64,000 bases of DNA. Origin: Corynebacterium sp. NML98-0116 (GTDB lineage: Bacteria > Actinomycetota > Actinomycetes > Mycobacteriales > Mycobacteriaceae). Position 1 is the first letter of the stretch, and every line of letters begins with the position of its first letter. The stretch lies in NCBI RefSeq assembly GCF_001767255.1, contig NZ_CP017639.1:107405-171404 (forward strand), given 5' to 3'. The position numbers were made by a program, and so were the translations under genes. The notes under the pieces are model-generated. The model made no database searches. It saw nothing but the letters and a program-made list of their open reading frames with translations, and was not told the origin of the DNA. Of this stretch, positions 23,160 to 32,302 are shown piece after piece.

Positions 23160-25985
23160 ATGACTAACGCGAGCGAATCCCCAGCGCACCGTTACGGCGC
23201 TGGCCTGGCTAATCAGATTGAGCAGAAGTGGCAGACGTTCTGGAAGGACAACGGCACGTTTAACGCGCCGAACCCGGTCGGCGACCTCGCCACGGGTGGC
23301 ACACTGCCCGAGGACAAGCTGAATGTGCAGGACATGTTCCCGTACCCGTCGGGGGCGGGGCTGCATGTGGGTCACCCGCTTGGCTACATCGCGACGGACG
23401 TGTTTGCCCGCTACAACCGCATGTTGGGCAAGAACGTGCTGCACACGTTGGGCTATGACGCGTTTGGTCTTCCGGCGGAGCAGTACGCGATTCAGACGGG
23501 TACGCATCCGCGTACGACGACTGAGTCGAATATCCAGAATATGAAGCGTCAGCTGGGCCAGTTGGGTTTGGGGCATGATCCGCGTCGTTCGGTGGCGACG
23601 ACCGACCCGGAGTTTTATAAGTGGACGCAGTGGATTTTCCTGCAGATTTATAACGCCTGGTTTGATGAGGAGCTGCAGAAGGCCCGCCCGATTGAGGAGC
23701 TGGTCCGTGACTTGCTCACAGGCGCGCGCCTGACCAAGGACGGCCGTAACTTCCGCGACTTGACGCACGCGGAGAAACACAAGGCGATTGACGAGTTCCG
23801 CTTGGTGTACCTGTCCGATTCGATGGTGAACTGGTGCCCTGGCCTGGGCACGGTGCTGGCGAATGAGGAGGTCACGGCGGAGGGTCGTTCGGAGCGCGGG
23901 AACTTCCCGGTGTTCCGCAAGCGGCTGCGTCAGTGGATGATGCGTATTACTGACTACTCGGATCGCCTGCTCGATGACCTTGATCTGCTGGATTGGCCGG
24001 AGAAGGTCAAGGCGATGCAACGTAATTGGATTGGTCGTTCGCGTGGTGCGCAGGTGGCGTTCGCGTCGGAGGCGGGCCCGCTCGAGGTCTTTACGACGCG
24101 TCCGGATACGTTGTTCGGCGCTACCTATATGGTGCTCGCGCCTGAGCACCCGCTTGTCGACGCCCTCACGGCCGATGCCTTCCCGACCGACACGGATGAG
24201 CGTTGGACGAATGGGGCGGAGTCGCCGAAGGTGGCCGTCGAGAAGTATAGGGCGGCGATTGCTGCCAAGAGTGACTTGGAGCGCCAGGAGAATAAGGAGA
24301 AGACTGGCGTGTTCTTGGGTTCGTTTGCGACGAACCCGGTGAGCGGCGAGCAGGTGCCGATCTTCATCGCGGATTATGTCCTGACCGGTTATGGTACGGG
24401 CGCGATTATGGCGGTGCCGGCGCACGACGAGCGCGACTACGAGTTCGCGACCGTCTTTGGTCTGCCGATCGTGCCGGTGCTCGACGGCGACATCACAGAA
24501 ACTGCGTTCACCGGTGATGCGCCGCACATTAATTCTGCGAACGAGCAGGGCCTGGACCTCAACGGCCTGGGCAAGGACGAGGGCATCGCGAAGGCGATCG
24601 AGTGGCTGGCCGCGAACGGTGCTGGTGAGGAGAAGATCCAGTACAAGCTTCGCGACTGGCTCTTTGCCCGCCAGCGCTACTGGGGCGAACCGTTCCCGAT
24701 CGTGTACGACGAGAACGGCCAGGCGCACGGCCTGCCGGAAGACATGCTGCCGGTCGAGTTGCCGCAGGTGGAGGACTACAACCCGGTGTCCTTCGACCCG
24801 GAGGACGCGGATTCTGAGCCGGCGCCGCCGCTGGCGAAGGCCACGGACTGGGTCGAGGTCGAGCTCGACCTGGGTGAGGGCACGAAGAAGTACTGGCGCG
24901 ACACGAACGTGATGCCGCAGTGGGCGGGTTCCTCCTGGTACCAGCTGCGCTACATCGACCCGACGAACCAGGACGCGTTCTGCGACATCGAGAACGAGCG
25001 CTACTGGACGGGCCCGCGCGGCGAGAACGACCCGGGCGGCGTGGACCTCTACGTCGGCGGTGTGGAGCACGCGGTGCTGCACTTGCTCTACGCCCGTTTC
25101 TGGCACAAGGTGCTCTATGACCTGGGCTTTGTTTCTTCGAAGGAGCCGTACCGCCGCCTGTTCAACCAGGGATATATCCAGGCGTACGCCTACACGGATT
25201 CGCGTGGCGTGTACGTCCCGGCCGCCGAGGTGGAGGAGAAGGACGGCAAGTTCTACCGCAACGGCGAGGAGGTCAACCGCGAGTACGGCAAGATGGGCAA
25301 GTCCCTGAAGAACGCCGTCGCGCCGGATGACATCTGCCGCGATTACGGTGCGGATACCCTGCGTGTTTACGAGATGTCGATGGGCCCGCTGGACACGTCG
25401 CGCCCGTGGGCGACGAAGGACGTCGTCGGCGCGCACCGTTTCCTGCAGCGCCTGTGGCGCCTGGTTGTGGACGAGGAGTCCGGCGAGGTCACCGTCACCG
25501 ACGCCGCGCTCACCGAGGATGACAACAAGCAGCTGCACCGCACCATCGCCGGTGTCCGCGACGATTACGAGCACCTGCGGGACAACACGGTCGTCGCAAA
25601 GCTGATTGAGTTCACGAACTACCTGACCAAGACGTACCCGTCGGGCGCCCCGCGCGCGGCGGTCACTCCGCTGGTGCAGATGGTCGCGCCGCTCGCCCCG
25701 CACATCGCCGAGGAACTCTGGGCGAAGCTCGGCCACGTCGACACCATCACGTTCGAGCCGTTCCCGACCTTCGAGGAATCATTCCTTGTCGACGCCACCA
25801 TCGAACTGCCCGTCCAGATCAACGGCAAGGTGAAGGCCCGGATTGACGTCCCGACGGACGCCTCCAAGGAGGACACCGAGTCCCTCGCCCTAGCTGACGA
25901 GCGGGTCAAGGAGCTCACCGACGGCAAGAACGTGGTCAAGGTGATTGTGGTGCCGGGCCGAATGGTGAACCTGGTCGTTAAGTAA
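23160..25985 (+). CDS. leuS: Leucyl-tRNA synthetase
   Basis: Class I synthetase that charges tRNA-Leu; cytosolic and essential. 941 residues, the usual bacterial length. HIGH-type motif HVGH at 69-72 in [10 protein letters not shown], editing (CP1) domain in the middle, tryptophan-rich [11 protein letters not shown], and KMSKS variant KMGKS at about 711-715 ([10 protein letters not shown]). ATG 23160 gives the conserved corynebacterial start. It is followed 54 bases later by a membrane protein gene. A long antisense open frame is a by-product of codon bias. Confidence 0.98.
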   Translation: MTNASESPAHRYGAGLANQIEQKWQTFWKDNGTFNAPNPVGDLATGGTLPEDKLNVQDMFPYPSGAGLHVGHPLGYIATDVFARYNRMLGKNVLHTLGYDAFGLPAEQYAIQTGTHPRTTTESNIQNMKRQLGQLGLGHDPRRSVATTDPEFYKWTQWIFLQIYNAWFDEELQKARPIEELVRDLLTGARLTKDGRNFRDLTHAEKHKAIDEFRLVYLSDSMVNWCPGLGTVLANEEVTAEGRSERGNFPVFRKRLRQWMMRITDYSDRLLDDLDLLDWPEKVKAMQRNWIGRSRGAQVAFASEAGPLEVFTTRPDTLFGATYMVLAPEHPLVDALTADAFPTDTDERWTNGAESPKVAVEKYRAAIAAKSDLERQENKEKTGVFLGSFATNPVSGEQVPIFIADYVLTGYGTGAIMAVPAHDERDYEFATVFGLPIVPVLDGDITETAFTGDAPHINSANEQGLDLNGLGKDEGIAKAIEWLAANGAGEEKIQYKLRDWLFARQRYWGEPFPIVYDENGQAHGLPEDMLPVELPQVEDYNPVSFDPEDADSEPAPPLAKATDWVEVELDLGEGTKKYWRDTNVMPQWAGSSWYQLRYIDPTNQDAFCDIENERYWTGPRGENDPGGVDLYVGGVEHAVLHLLYARFWHKVLYDLGFVSSKEPYRRLFNQGYIQAYAYTDSRGVYVPAAEVEEKDGKFYRNGEEVNREYGKMGKSLKNAVAPDDICRDYGADTLRVYEMSMGPLDTSRPWATKDVVGAHRFLQRLWRLVVDEESGEVTVTDAALTEDDNKQLHRTIAGVRDDYEHLRDNTVVAKLIEFTNYLTKTYPSGAPRAAVTPLVQMVAPLAPHIAEELWAKLGHVDTITFEPFPTFEESFLVDATIELPVQINGKVKARIDVPTDASKEDTESLALADERVKELTDGKNVVKVIVVPGRMVNLVVK

Positions 25986-26039
25986 ACGTTCAGGAAACGT
26001 GTAGGTGCTGCGGAGCGTTTGTGTGTACTGTTGGGCACC

Positions 26040-27158
26040 ATGACTGAACCAAATACACCTAACAACGATCCGCAGAACCCGGGCGGCATCCCGTCCTACC
26101 CGGAATACGGCGCGTCGCCATACGGCCAGCCCTCGGGACAGCCCTCCGGCCAGTCCTACGGGGAGCAGGTCGATTTCGGTGCGTTTGACGTCAACTCGGC
26201 CGCCCAGGCGTCCGGGCAGAGCGCGTTGCGCTACCACGGCGCCCAGCTCGCCGTGCCGACCAGCCCCGCAGCAGCCATGCTGGCGAACGACGACGGCTTC
26301 GTCGGCATCACGCCTTCCCAGTTCGGCGACGGCGTCACCCCGCACCCGATCAGCAACCCGGCCGTCAATGGCGTCGCCCACCAGCTAGGCACTGGGAAGC
26401 TGTCCGTCGGCGCTGCGCTGAAGTACGGTTTCAAAACCGCCTACTCCAACCCGGGCACCTGGCTGGTGCTGGCGTTCGTGTACGCGCTGCTGAACAACAT
26501 CGGGGCCGTCTTCCAGAGCGACACGGTCAGCGCCCTGGGCATGCTGGCCCTATTCTTCGTCACGCCGCTGTTCCTGGCCGCCGCGCTGCAGCAGACCCTG
26601 GTCGGCCCGAAGCAGTTCGTCCTGAAGGACATCAAGTCGGCTGCCTACGGCAAGACGCTGGGTATGTCGGTGGTCGTCGGCATCATCACGACTCTGATCT
26701 TCGCCCTGCTCATGGTGATCGGGTTCGTCGCTGGTTTCGCCGGCGCGGACCCGGAGGCGCTCCTGACCGCCTCGAGCGGTGATCTCAGCGCTATCGACCC
26801 ATCCGCGTTCGTGACCCTATTCGTTGGGATCGGCATCGCGGTGCTGATCATGTTGCTTATCTCGCCGTTCTTCATCTTCCAGTCGTTCTACGCAGCCGAC
26901 AACAACGGCACTTTCGGTGACGCCTTCAAGGCCGGCTTCACCACAGCGAAGAGCAACTACGGTGGTCTGCTCGGCCTGATGATCGTCTGCGGGATCCTGA
27001 TGGCCACCGTCTCCGGCAGTGGCGCCGCCTCCGGCGTGGCCGCTTTTGTCTCGCTGGTGTTGGGCACGCTGCTGGCCGCCCCAGCACTCCTGGCGATGGT
27101 ATACGCCTACCGCCAGGTCTCCGGCGGCCCCGTCCCGCACGAGGTAGCCGTTGCCTAA
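26040..27158 (+). CDS. Multi-pass membrane protein with disordered N-terminus
   Basis: 372 residues. The first 120 are Pro/Gly/Gln/Ser-rich (SYPEYGASPYGQPSGQPSGQ), then about six membrane helices (WLVLAFVYALLNNIGAVF, ALFFVTPLFLAAALQQ, MSVVVGIITTLIFALLMVIG, IGIAVLIMLLISPFFIFQSF and others). The pattern resembles corynebacterial/mycobacterial integral membrane proteins of DUF975 or YciC type. ATG 26040 is chosen over an upstream GTG because the proline-rich start is typical. The stop overlaps the TTG start of the next gene. Function unknown. Confidence 0.7.
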   Translation: MTEPNTPNNDPQNPGGIPSYPEYGASPYGQPSGQPSGQSYGEQVDFGAFDVNSAAQASGQSALRYHGAQLAVPTSPAAAMLANDDGFVGITPSQFGDGVTPHPISNPAVNGVAHQLGTGKLSVGAALKYGFKTAYSNPGTWLVLAFVYALLNNIGAVFQSDTVSALGMLALFFVTPLFLAAALQQTLVGPKQFVLKDIKSAAYGKTLGMSVVVGIITTLIFALLMVIGFVAGFAGADPEALLTASSGDLSAIDPSAFVTLFVGIGIAVLIMLLISPFFIFQSFYAADNNGTFGDAFKAGFTTAKSNYGGLLGLMIVCGILMATVSGSGAASGVAAFVSLVLGTLLAAPALLAMVYAYRQVSGGPVPHEVAVA

Positions 27159-27903
27159 ACGCAGCACCTACTACACGGCCGTGGCACTGACCGCCGCGGC
27201 CGTGCTCTTTTTTACCATCGGCAAGGCGTACGTTGGCCTGCCCGGGGTGTGGGACACAATCTCCCACGAGGTCCGCCACCTGCGGCTTATCCCTTTCGGC
27301 TCCTTCATCTACTACCGAGTCTGGTGGGGGCCGTGGCTCAACCTCATCGGCAACATCGTCCTGTTCCTTCCCGTCGGCTACTTGGCCCGCCTCCGGCTCG
27401 GCTCCGTCTGGAAGGCCGCCCTGGTGTCGATGGTGGCGTCACTAAGCATTGAAGTAGCCCAGTACGTGCTCGCCGCCGGCTACTCAGATATCGACGACCT
27501 CATCATCAACACCGCCGGCGGCACCCTCGGCGCTACACTTGCTCACATGCCCAGCTTCACCCGCACCATCTTCCCCGACGGCAACGAACCCGACGCCCGC
27601 TTCACCCTCGCCAACGAACGCACCTTCCTCGCCTGGACCCGCACCGCCCTCGCGTTCCTCGCCGGCGGTATCGCGCTGGGCGCCTTCGACGTCACCGGCA
27701 TCCCACCCGGCACCCAAACCTTTGCCGCCGCCACCGTCATCGTGATCGGCATGGCCATCGCCGCCGGCGCCGCCATCCGCTGGGTCCGCGTCGAACGAGC
27801 ACTGCGCCACGGCCGTCCCCTGCCTGCCCCCGCGATCGCGCCGCTGCTCGGCGTCGGCATCCTGGTCGCCTCCATCGTGGTGTTAGTGGGGCTCCTCTCG
27901 TGA
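27151..27903 (+). CDS. VanZ-like domain fused to DUF202 domain
   Basis: 250 residues in one frame. Residues about 1-130 are VanZ-like: a membrane helix, LIPFGSF, WLNLIGNIVLFLPVGYL, SIEVAQYVLAAGYSDIDDLI and NTAGGTLGA. From about 133 the DUF202 domain starts (RFTLANERTFLAWTRTALAF) with three membrane helices. VanZ and DUF202 are normally separate proteins; fusion is unusual. An internal ATG at 27547 could also start a free DUF202 protein. It starts at TTG 27151 overlapping the previous stop, and its stop overlaps the next gene (GTGA). Functions of both domains are poorly known. Confidence 0.7.
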   Translation: MPKRSTYYTAVALTAAAVLFFTIGKAYVGLPGVWDTISHEVRHLRLIPFGSFIYYRVWWGPWLNLIGNIVLFLPVGYLARLRLGSVWKAALVSMVASLSIEVAQYVLAAGYSDIDDLIINTAGGTLGATLAHMPSFTRTIFPDGNEPDARFTLANERTFLAWTRTALAFLAGGIALGAFDVTGIPPGTQTFAAATVIVIGMAIAAGAAIRWVRVERALRHGRPLPAPAIAPLLGVGILVASIVVLVGLLS

Positions 27904-28220
27904 CCATCCCCGTCCCAGACCCCGGCCTCCAGCCCGAGCGCACCGCCCTGAGCTGGACCCGCACCGCCCTAGCCATGCTCGTGTGCTCGATGGTGCTCCT
28001 GCGCTGGTCCCACGCCTACCCGGTGCCCGTCTTCGGCGCCATCGGGCTGCTACTCACGCTGGCGACAGTGCTCATCTCCAGATATCGACGCCTCTACCGC
28101 ACCGAAGCCCACAACCTCGCCCAGGAGCGCTCCCAACCAAACACGATCTCCGTCTTCGCCACCGCCGTTGCCCTGGTGGCCTTGGGCGGGTTGGGCCTGT
28201 GGCTGGTCCTTGCGCAGTAG
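27900..28220 (+). CDS. DUF202 membrane protein
   Basis: 106 residues with three membrane helices and the DUF202 motif ERTALSWTRTALAML at the N-terminus, like YidH-type proteins. GTG 27900 overlaps the stop of the VanZ-DUF202 gene by four bases. Tandem DUF202 genes are common. Function unknown. A 198-bp tandem repeat begins just after its stop. Confidence 0.8.
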   Translation: MTIPVPDPGLQPERTALSWTRTALAMLVCSMVLLRWSHAYPVPVFGAIGLLLTLATVLISRYRRLYRTEAHNLAQERSQPNTISVFATAVALVALGGLGLWLVLAQ

Positions 28221-28224
28221 GTGT

Positions 28225-28804
28225 GCGCACCTTTTTCCTGCCTGGAAAATCCGTGACCTGGGGAAACGTGCCTGGCTTCGCGCGAAATCAGGGAATTTGG
28301 TGTCTTGCAGCGGGGTGCAGTGCCAAATCAGGCAGCTAGGAAAAACTAGCCCTTTTCTGACCAGCGACTATGAACATCTATACCAAGCCTGGCTGCGTCC
28401 TTTGGCACTGGCTGCCGATTCTGCGCACCTTTTTCCCACCCGAGGAATCCGCGACCTGGGCAAACGCGCCGGGCTGCGTGCGAAAACCAGGAATTTGGTG
28501 TCTTGCAGCGGGGTGCAGTGCCAAACCAAGCAGCTAGTGAAAACCAGCCCTTTTCTGACCAGGCACTATGAACCTCTATGCCAAGCCTGGCTGCGTCCTT
28601 TGGCACTGGCTGCCGATTCTGCGCACCTTTTTCCCACCCGAGGAATCCGTGACCTGGAGAAACGCGCCGGGCTGCGTGCGAAAACCAGGAATTTGGTGTC
28701 TTGTGGCGGGGTGCAGTGCCAAACCAAGCAGCTAGGAAAAACTAGCCCTTTTCTGACCAGGCACTATGAATAGCTATACCAAAGAGAAGTGCGTCCTTTG
28801 GCAC
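28225..28804. repeat. Three tandem 198-bp repeats (R1 family)
   Basis: Units begin GCGCACCTTTTTCC at 28225, 28423 and 28621, an exact period of 198. Each holds GTGACCTGG or GCGACCTGG, GGAATTTGGTGTC, GCAGTGCCAAA, CCCTTTTCTGACCAG and GCGTCCTTTGGCAC. The first two units are complete and nearly identical; the third diverges in its last 40 bases. AGTGCCAAA and TTTGGCACT form inverted repeats inside each unit. The element fills the whole gap between two genes. An open frame through it is a by-product of the period being a multiple of three. Confidence 0.9.
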
Positions 28805-28809
28805 CAGGC

Positions 28810-30015
28810 CTACGAAGAAAAGTCGATGGCGATGCACTTCAGCATGTCGTAGCCATCCCCGTTGAGGGCGAAGCCGTCGCCGGCGTCTTCGCCGAACCCG
28901 AAAGCCTCCAACAGGGCGGTGCCTTCTTTGTAGATGGTTGAGTCGGGAAGGTGGGGGGAGTCGGAGATGAGGTTGAACATGAGTTGGTTCCAGTTTTCGC
29001 GGCCGAAGGTCGCGTAGAACCCGCGGGCGATGTTTTCGGCGAAGTCGAAGGGGTTGTCGCCGCCGCTGAGCAGCTCGACGCCCTCGTTGGTGATGGTGTA
29101 GCGCCCGGTTTGTTCGGCGCGCATGAAGCCGGATTCGACGAAGAAGTTGTGGAGGTGCCTGCGCCAGATGGGGTCGTCGGGGAGGAGGCCGTCCATGAGG
29201 TTGTAGAGCGCTTCGGTGATGCCGGTGTAGACGGGGGAGTCGAAGGTCGGGTTAGGCCCGTAGTAGTCCTCGAGGAATTCGCCGATGGCGGCCATGACGG
29301 CGGGGTTGCTCTCGGGGTTGGGGTCGATGGCCATGATGTCTTTGAGGTCTTCGCGGTTGGCCAGGTATTCGCGGAGCGCTTCGCGAACGTCTTCGTCTTC
29401 TTCGGCGGCAGCCTCGGGGTTCATCATGTTGCGGGCGACCATGGTTTCGACGCTGTAGTACATGCGGTTCGAGATACTGACCGGGTCTGCCTTGGTAAGC
29501 CTGTCCACCATGTGGCCCGGCGACATCACGGGCATCGCGGAGAACAGGGTTGGCGTGATGTGCATGTCGGCGGGTTGGCCGGCTGCGAGGCGGACGGCTT
29601 CGTCATAGAGCTCGGTCATCATGGCGGGGCCTTTGAGGTGCTCGATGACGTCGGGGCCGAGTGCGGAGATGAGGACGGGGGTCGGGCCGGCGATGGTGGA
29701 TGGCCCGAGTACTTGGACGTTGATGTTCCAGTTGGCGCCGGCGTCGTAGATGTAACTCATGGTTTCGGGCATGTCTTGGACGGTGAGGTCGTTTTCGTCG
29801 TATTCGCCGGCGGCTGGTTGGGCGGTGTAGACGCGTTGTTCGCCGTTGATGTTCCCCGAAAACATGTGTGTTGCTGCGCTCGAGAAGCCGAGGGTGGCGT
29901 CGATAATGAGTGCGAGTTCCCCCAGGTACATCGAGTGATCAACATTAATGCATCGTGAAATCTCGGGTCGGGAGTTTTCTACGGTGATTAATAGAGAGAT
30001 GTTCATGTCGTTCAC
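28810..30015 (-). CDS. Plasmid pRiA4b ORF3-like protein
   Basis: 401 residues. The N-terminal ~110 residues follow the pRiA4b ORF-3/IS1096 TnpR-like domain pattern (MYLGELALIIDATLGFSSAA, HMFSG), a beta-rich fold found in many actinobacteria. The remainder is helical and acidic with no named domain. Starts at GTG 30015 or ATG 30006. The stop is six bases from the tandem repeat. Function unknown; despite the family name there is no transposase nearby. Confidence 0.65.
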   Translation of the reverse strand: MNDMNISLLITVENSRPEISRCINVDHSMYLGELALIIDATLGFSSAATHMFSGNINGEQRVYTAQPAAGEYDENDLTVQDMPETMSYIYDAGANWNINVQVLGPSTIAGPTPVLISALGPDVIEHLKGPAMMTELYDEAVRLAAGQPADMHITPTLFSAMPVMSPGHMVDRLTKADPVSISNRMYYSVETMVARNMMNPEAAAEEDEDVREALREYLANREDLKDIMAIDPNPESNPAVMAAIGEFLEDYYGPNPTFDSPVYTGITEALYNLMDGLLPDDPIWRRHLHNFFVESGFMRAEQTGRYTITNEGVELLSGGDNPFDFAENIARGFYATFGRENWNQLMFNLISDSPHLPDSTIYKEGTALLEAFGFGEDAGDGFALNGDGYDMLKCIAIDFSS

Positions 30016-30033
30016 TCTATAGTTTTGTATCTT

Positions 30034-30963
30034 TTAGCGCTCGCGAACTACCCAGAATGTGCAGCGGGTGACGCAGAGGAGCCAGTGGAAGACGAGGAGG
30101 GCTGGCAGTGCGGTGGCGATGATGGTGAGCCATTCGAGGTTCCAGACTTCGGCGAGGTGGTGGCTGCCGACGCTGATGGTGCCGGTGGGGAAGGTGGAGG
30201 CCCACCAGGCGGGGGAGTATCGCACCCAGTGCGCGACGGCGGGGTAGAAGTGCCACATGGCGAAGGCGATCATGGGGATCGCGATGATGAGCAGCACGGT
30301 GCCAACGATAAGCTCGGCATCCTTGCCGAACAGCAGGTCCACGGCGGACACTGTCTGCCCGACGACGCCGAGGGGGATCCAGGCGGTCGCCGCGTTCGGC
30401 CCGCTCAGGTCCACTTTTCGACGCCACGCCGCCACATACACCCTGGCAAACAGCGGATACGCTGCGCCTATCGACGCCACCAAGCAGCACACGCCGAGTA
30501 TCCAGTAGATGTCGCCGCCGCCTTTGGCGTGGGTCGTCCCGGCCGTGTTGGCCGCCATGATGGGGCCGACGAGCGCGAGCCCCCACGCGAAGTTCGGTTC
30601 CCCTTGGAAGCCGCGGAGCTGGTTGGCGTACACGGCGAGGCAGGCGGGAGCCCCGACCCAGAACCCGACGAGGATGTACGTCAGGTTGTCGGTGAGGTTG
30701 GTCCAGGCGGTGCCGAGCGACATGATCCCGATGAACGTCATGGCCCACGGCGCCATCATGTCCTGGTGGAAGCGGGGCGTGCGGTAGATGATGAACCCGA
30801 CGACGAGCGCCACCAGGATGGCCACCCCGATACAGGCCACGACCCACGCCAGAGGGTCGAGTCCGCTGATGACCAGCAGCGTCGCCACCAGCGAGGTCCC
30901 CATGAGGCTGCCGCCCCACGCCGGGCCCGCTGGCGGCAGGCTATAGCTGGTCCTGGTTTTCAC
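30034..30963 (-). CDS. TDT-family transporter (TehA-like), second copy
   Basis: 309 residues, about ten membrane helices: GPAWGGSLMGTSLVATLLVI, WAMTFIGIMSLGTAWTNL, FWVGAPACLAVYANQL, AWIPLGVVGQTVSAVDLLF, FYPAVAHWVRYSPAWWASTF with FPTGTI. This is the tellurite-resistance/dicarboxylate (TDT) pattern; family members export sulfite, malate or act in tellurite or C4-dicarboxylate handling. It overlaps the upstream paralogue by four bases (30960-30963), so they are co-translated and may form a pair. Substrate unknown. Confidence 0.85.
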   Translation of the reverse strand: MKTRTSYSLPPAGPAWGGSLMGTSLVATLLVISGLDPLAWVVACIGVAILVALVVGFIIYRTPRFHQDMMAPWAMTFIGIMSLGTAWTNLTDNLTYILVGFWVGAPACLAVYANQLRGFQGEPNFAWGLALVGPIMAANTAGTTHAKGGGDIYWILGVCCLVASIGAAYPLFARVYVAAWRRKVDLSGPNAATAWIPLGVVGQTVSAVDLLFGKDAELIVGTVLLIIAIPMIAFAMWHFYPAVAHWVRYSPAWWASTFPTGTISVGSHHLAEVWNLEWLTIIATALPALLVFHWLLCVTRCTFWVVRER

Positions 30964-31847
30964 ACGCGCTCACGCTGCCAGGAACGGAATCGGAGTGCGC
31001 ACGCGCACCAGTGGAACAGCAGCAGGAGCAGCAGCCCGAAGGAGAGGGCGTGCCAGCCCTCGGTCCAGGAGCCCAGGCACAGGGTGCCCACCGGGAATGT
31101 GGAGCCCCACCAGCCCGGGCCGTACGGCGCCCAGGTGAAGACCGCCTGGTAGAAGCAGTACATGCCGAAGAGGACGCACGGTACGCCGATGGCGAACATG
31201 ATGATGCCGTAGAGGTGGGCGTCGAAAAGGAAGGTGGAGGCGGCCGTCGACTGGCCGACAACCCCGAGCGGAATCCAGGCCGTGCCTGCCGCCGCGCCGC
31301 GCGGGCGATCGCGGCGCCGCCACAGCGACCAGTAGCAGTAAGCGAACAGCGGGATCGCCGGGATGAACGTGAAGAAGAAGCACACGATGCCAGCGTGGTG
31401 GTAGAACATGCCGTGCTCGGCGGCGAGCTGCCCACCGGACGTCGCCGCGACCATCGGCGTGACCGGCGCCAGCCCCCATGGGAACGCCGGGGTGGTGTAG
31501 TGCTCCGATACCTTCCAGAAGCCCCACAGCTGCCACAGGCACACCGCGATCGACAGCGGCGCGCCAATCCACCAGCTGATCAGCTGGAAGATGTCGTTGC
31601 CGGTCAGCGCCGTCCACGCAGAGCCGCACGCCAAAAGCCCCATCGTGTACATGCCCCACGCCGCCATGTTCTGGTGCCGCGGCGGCTCGTTGCGAATACC
31701 CACCGTGAACACCGCCAATAACACGGCCGCTACCAGTGCAAACGCGATCTGGCCGAAGCGGAACCCGTGCAACCCGGACAGTGTAGAGGCGATCGACGTC
31801 CCCATCAGGGACCCGGCCCACGCGGGGCCATACTTAGGCAACTGCAT
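30960..31847 (-). CDS. TDT-family transporter (TehA-like), first copy
   Basis: 295 residues, same plan as its downstream neighbour: YGPAWAGSLMGTSIASTLSG, WGMYTMGLLACGSAWTAL, AWIPLGVVGQSTAAST, YGPGWWGSTFPVGTLCLGS. The two are tandem duplicates that have diverged. TDT proteins are trimers in other bacteria; two adjacent different subunits might mix, but that is inference. Intergenic space to the next gene upstream is 36 bases. Confidence 0.85.
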   Translation of the reverse strand: MQLPKYGPAWAGSLMGTSIASTLSGLHGFRFGQIAFALVAAVLLAVFTVGIRNEPPRHQNMAAWGMYTMGLLACGSAWTALTGNDIFQLISWWIGAPLSIAVCLWQLWGFWKVSEHYTTPAFPWGLAPVTPMVAATSGGQLAAEHGMFYHHAGIVCFFFTFIPAIPLFAYCYWSLWRRRDRPRGAAAGTAWIPLGVVGQSTAASTFLFDAHLYGIIMFAIGVPCVLFGMYCFYQAVFTWAPYGPGWWGSTFPVGTLCLGSWTEGWHALSFGLLLLLLFHWCACALRFRSWQRERV

Positions 31848-31883
31848 GCACCTACGCTAAGCCCGCCAGGCCTGTTTGGCCAA

Positions 31884-32285
31884 CTACGAAACGCTGCCGA
31901 ACAGCAGCGCTCGGCCCGTTTCTGTCCCCGTGTTGCGGACCGTCACCGCCAGGTGCCCGGCCCCAACCTTGCCTGCCTGGCCGCGCTCCAGCGCGACCCC
32001 CTCCAGACGCAGCCCCTCCGACTGAGCAAGTAGGTGGTGCTCGTAGTCCTCGTTGACCCAGAGCGTGACCTGCGCGCCGGGCTCCACCCGCAGCTCCGCG
32101 GCAAGTCGCCCCTTGGGCCCCGGCCTTGACTGCCCCGCCAGGCGCCCCGCATAGACTCGCAGCTTCCCGCCGGGCGTGGTGTCCACCGCCTTGAGCACCA
32201 CCCACTCCGACGGCTCGCGGTCCGTGAGCGCCTTCGTTGTCGTTGGTATGTCTTCAGCCGAACAGATTTCTACAGTCGCACGCAT
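31884..32285 (-). CDS. Small protein of unknown function
   Basis: 133 residues, no signal peptide or membrane helix; mixed charge, beta-strand-like spacing (RVYAGRLAGQ, QVTLWVNEDYEHHLLAQ, AVTVRNTGTETGRALLF). I do not recognise the family. A -10 hexamer TAGGAT ends six bases before ATG 32285, so it is probably leaderless. It is divergent from the efflux gene at 32303, only 17 bases away, and shares an overlapping -10 with it. Confidence 0.6.
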   Translation of the reverse strand: MRATVEICSAEDIPTTTKALTDREPSEWVVLKAVDTTPGGKLRVYAGRLAGQSRPGPKGRLAAELRVEPGAQVTLWVNEDYEHHLLAQSEGLRLEGVALERGQAGKVGAGHLAVTVRNTGTETGRALLFGSVS

Positions 32286-32302
32286 GCAGCTATCCTACCG
32301 AC
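32286..32302. promoter_or_regulatory. Overlapping divergent -10 boxes for two leaderless genes
   Basis: TATCCT (32291-32296, plus strand) lies six bases before GTG 32303; on the minus strand TAGGAT (32297-32292) lies six bases before ATG 32285. The two hexamers overlap by five bases. Neither gene has a ribosome site, so both are probably leaderless and compete for the same DNA. Confidence 0.6.

Noticed and set aside
23145..25736. 863-codon open frame antisense to leuS
   Set aside because: Arg/Leu/Val-rich composition typical of antisense frames in high-GC DNA; the plus-strand leuS is unambiguous.
28168..28773. Open frame through the tandem repeat
   Set aside because: Open only because the 198-bp period is a multiple of three; no ribosome site or protein character.
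28225..28804. CRISPR array
   Set aside because: Repeats are 198 bases with no short repeat/unique spacer alternation.
28810..30015. Transposon passenger because of the IS1096/pRiA4b family name
   Set aside because: No transposase or terminal inverted repeats around it; the family is mostly chromosomal.
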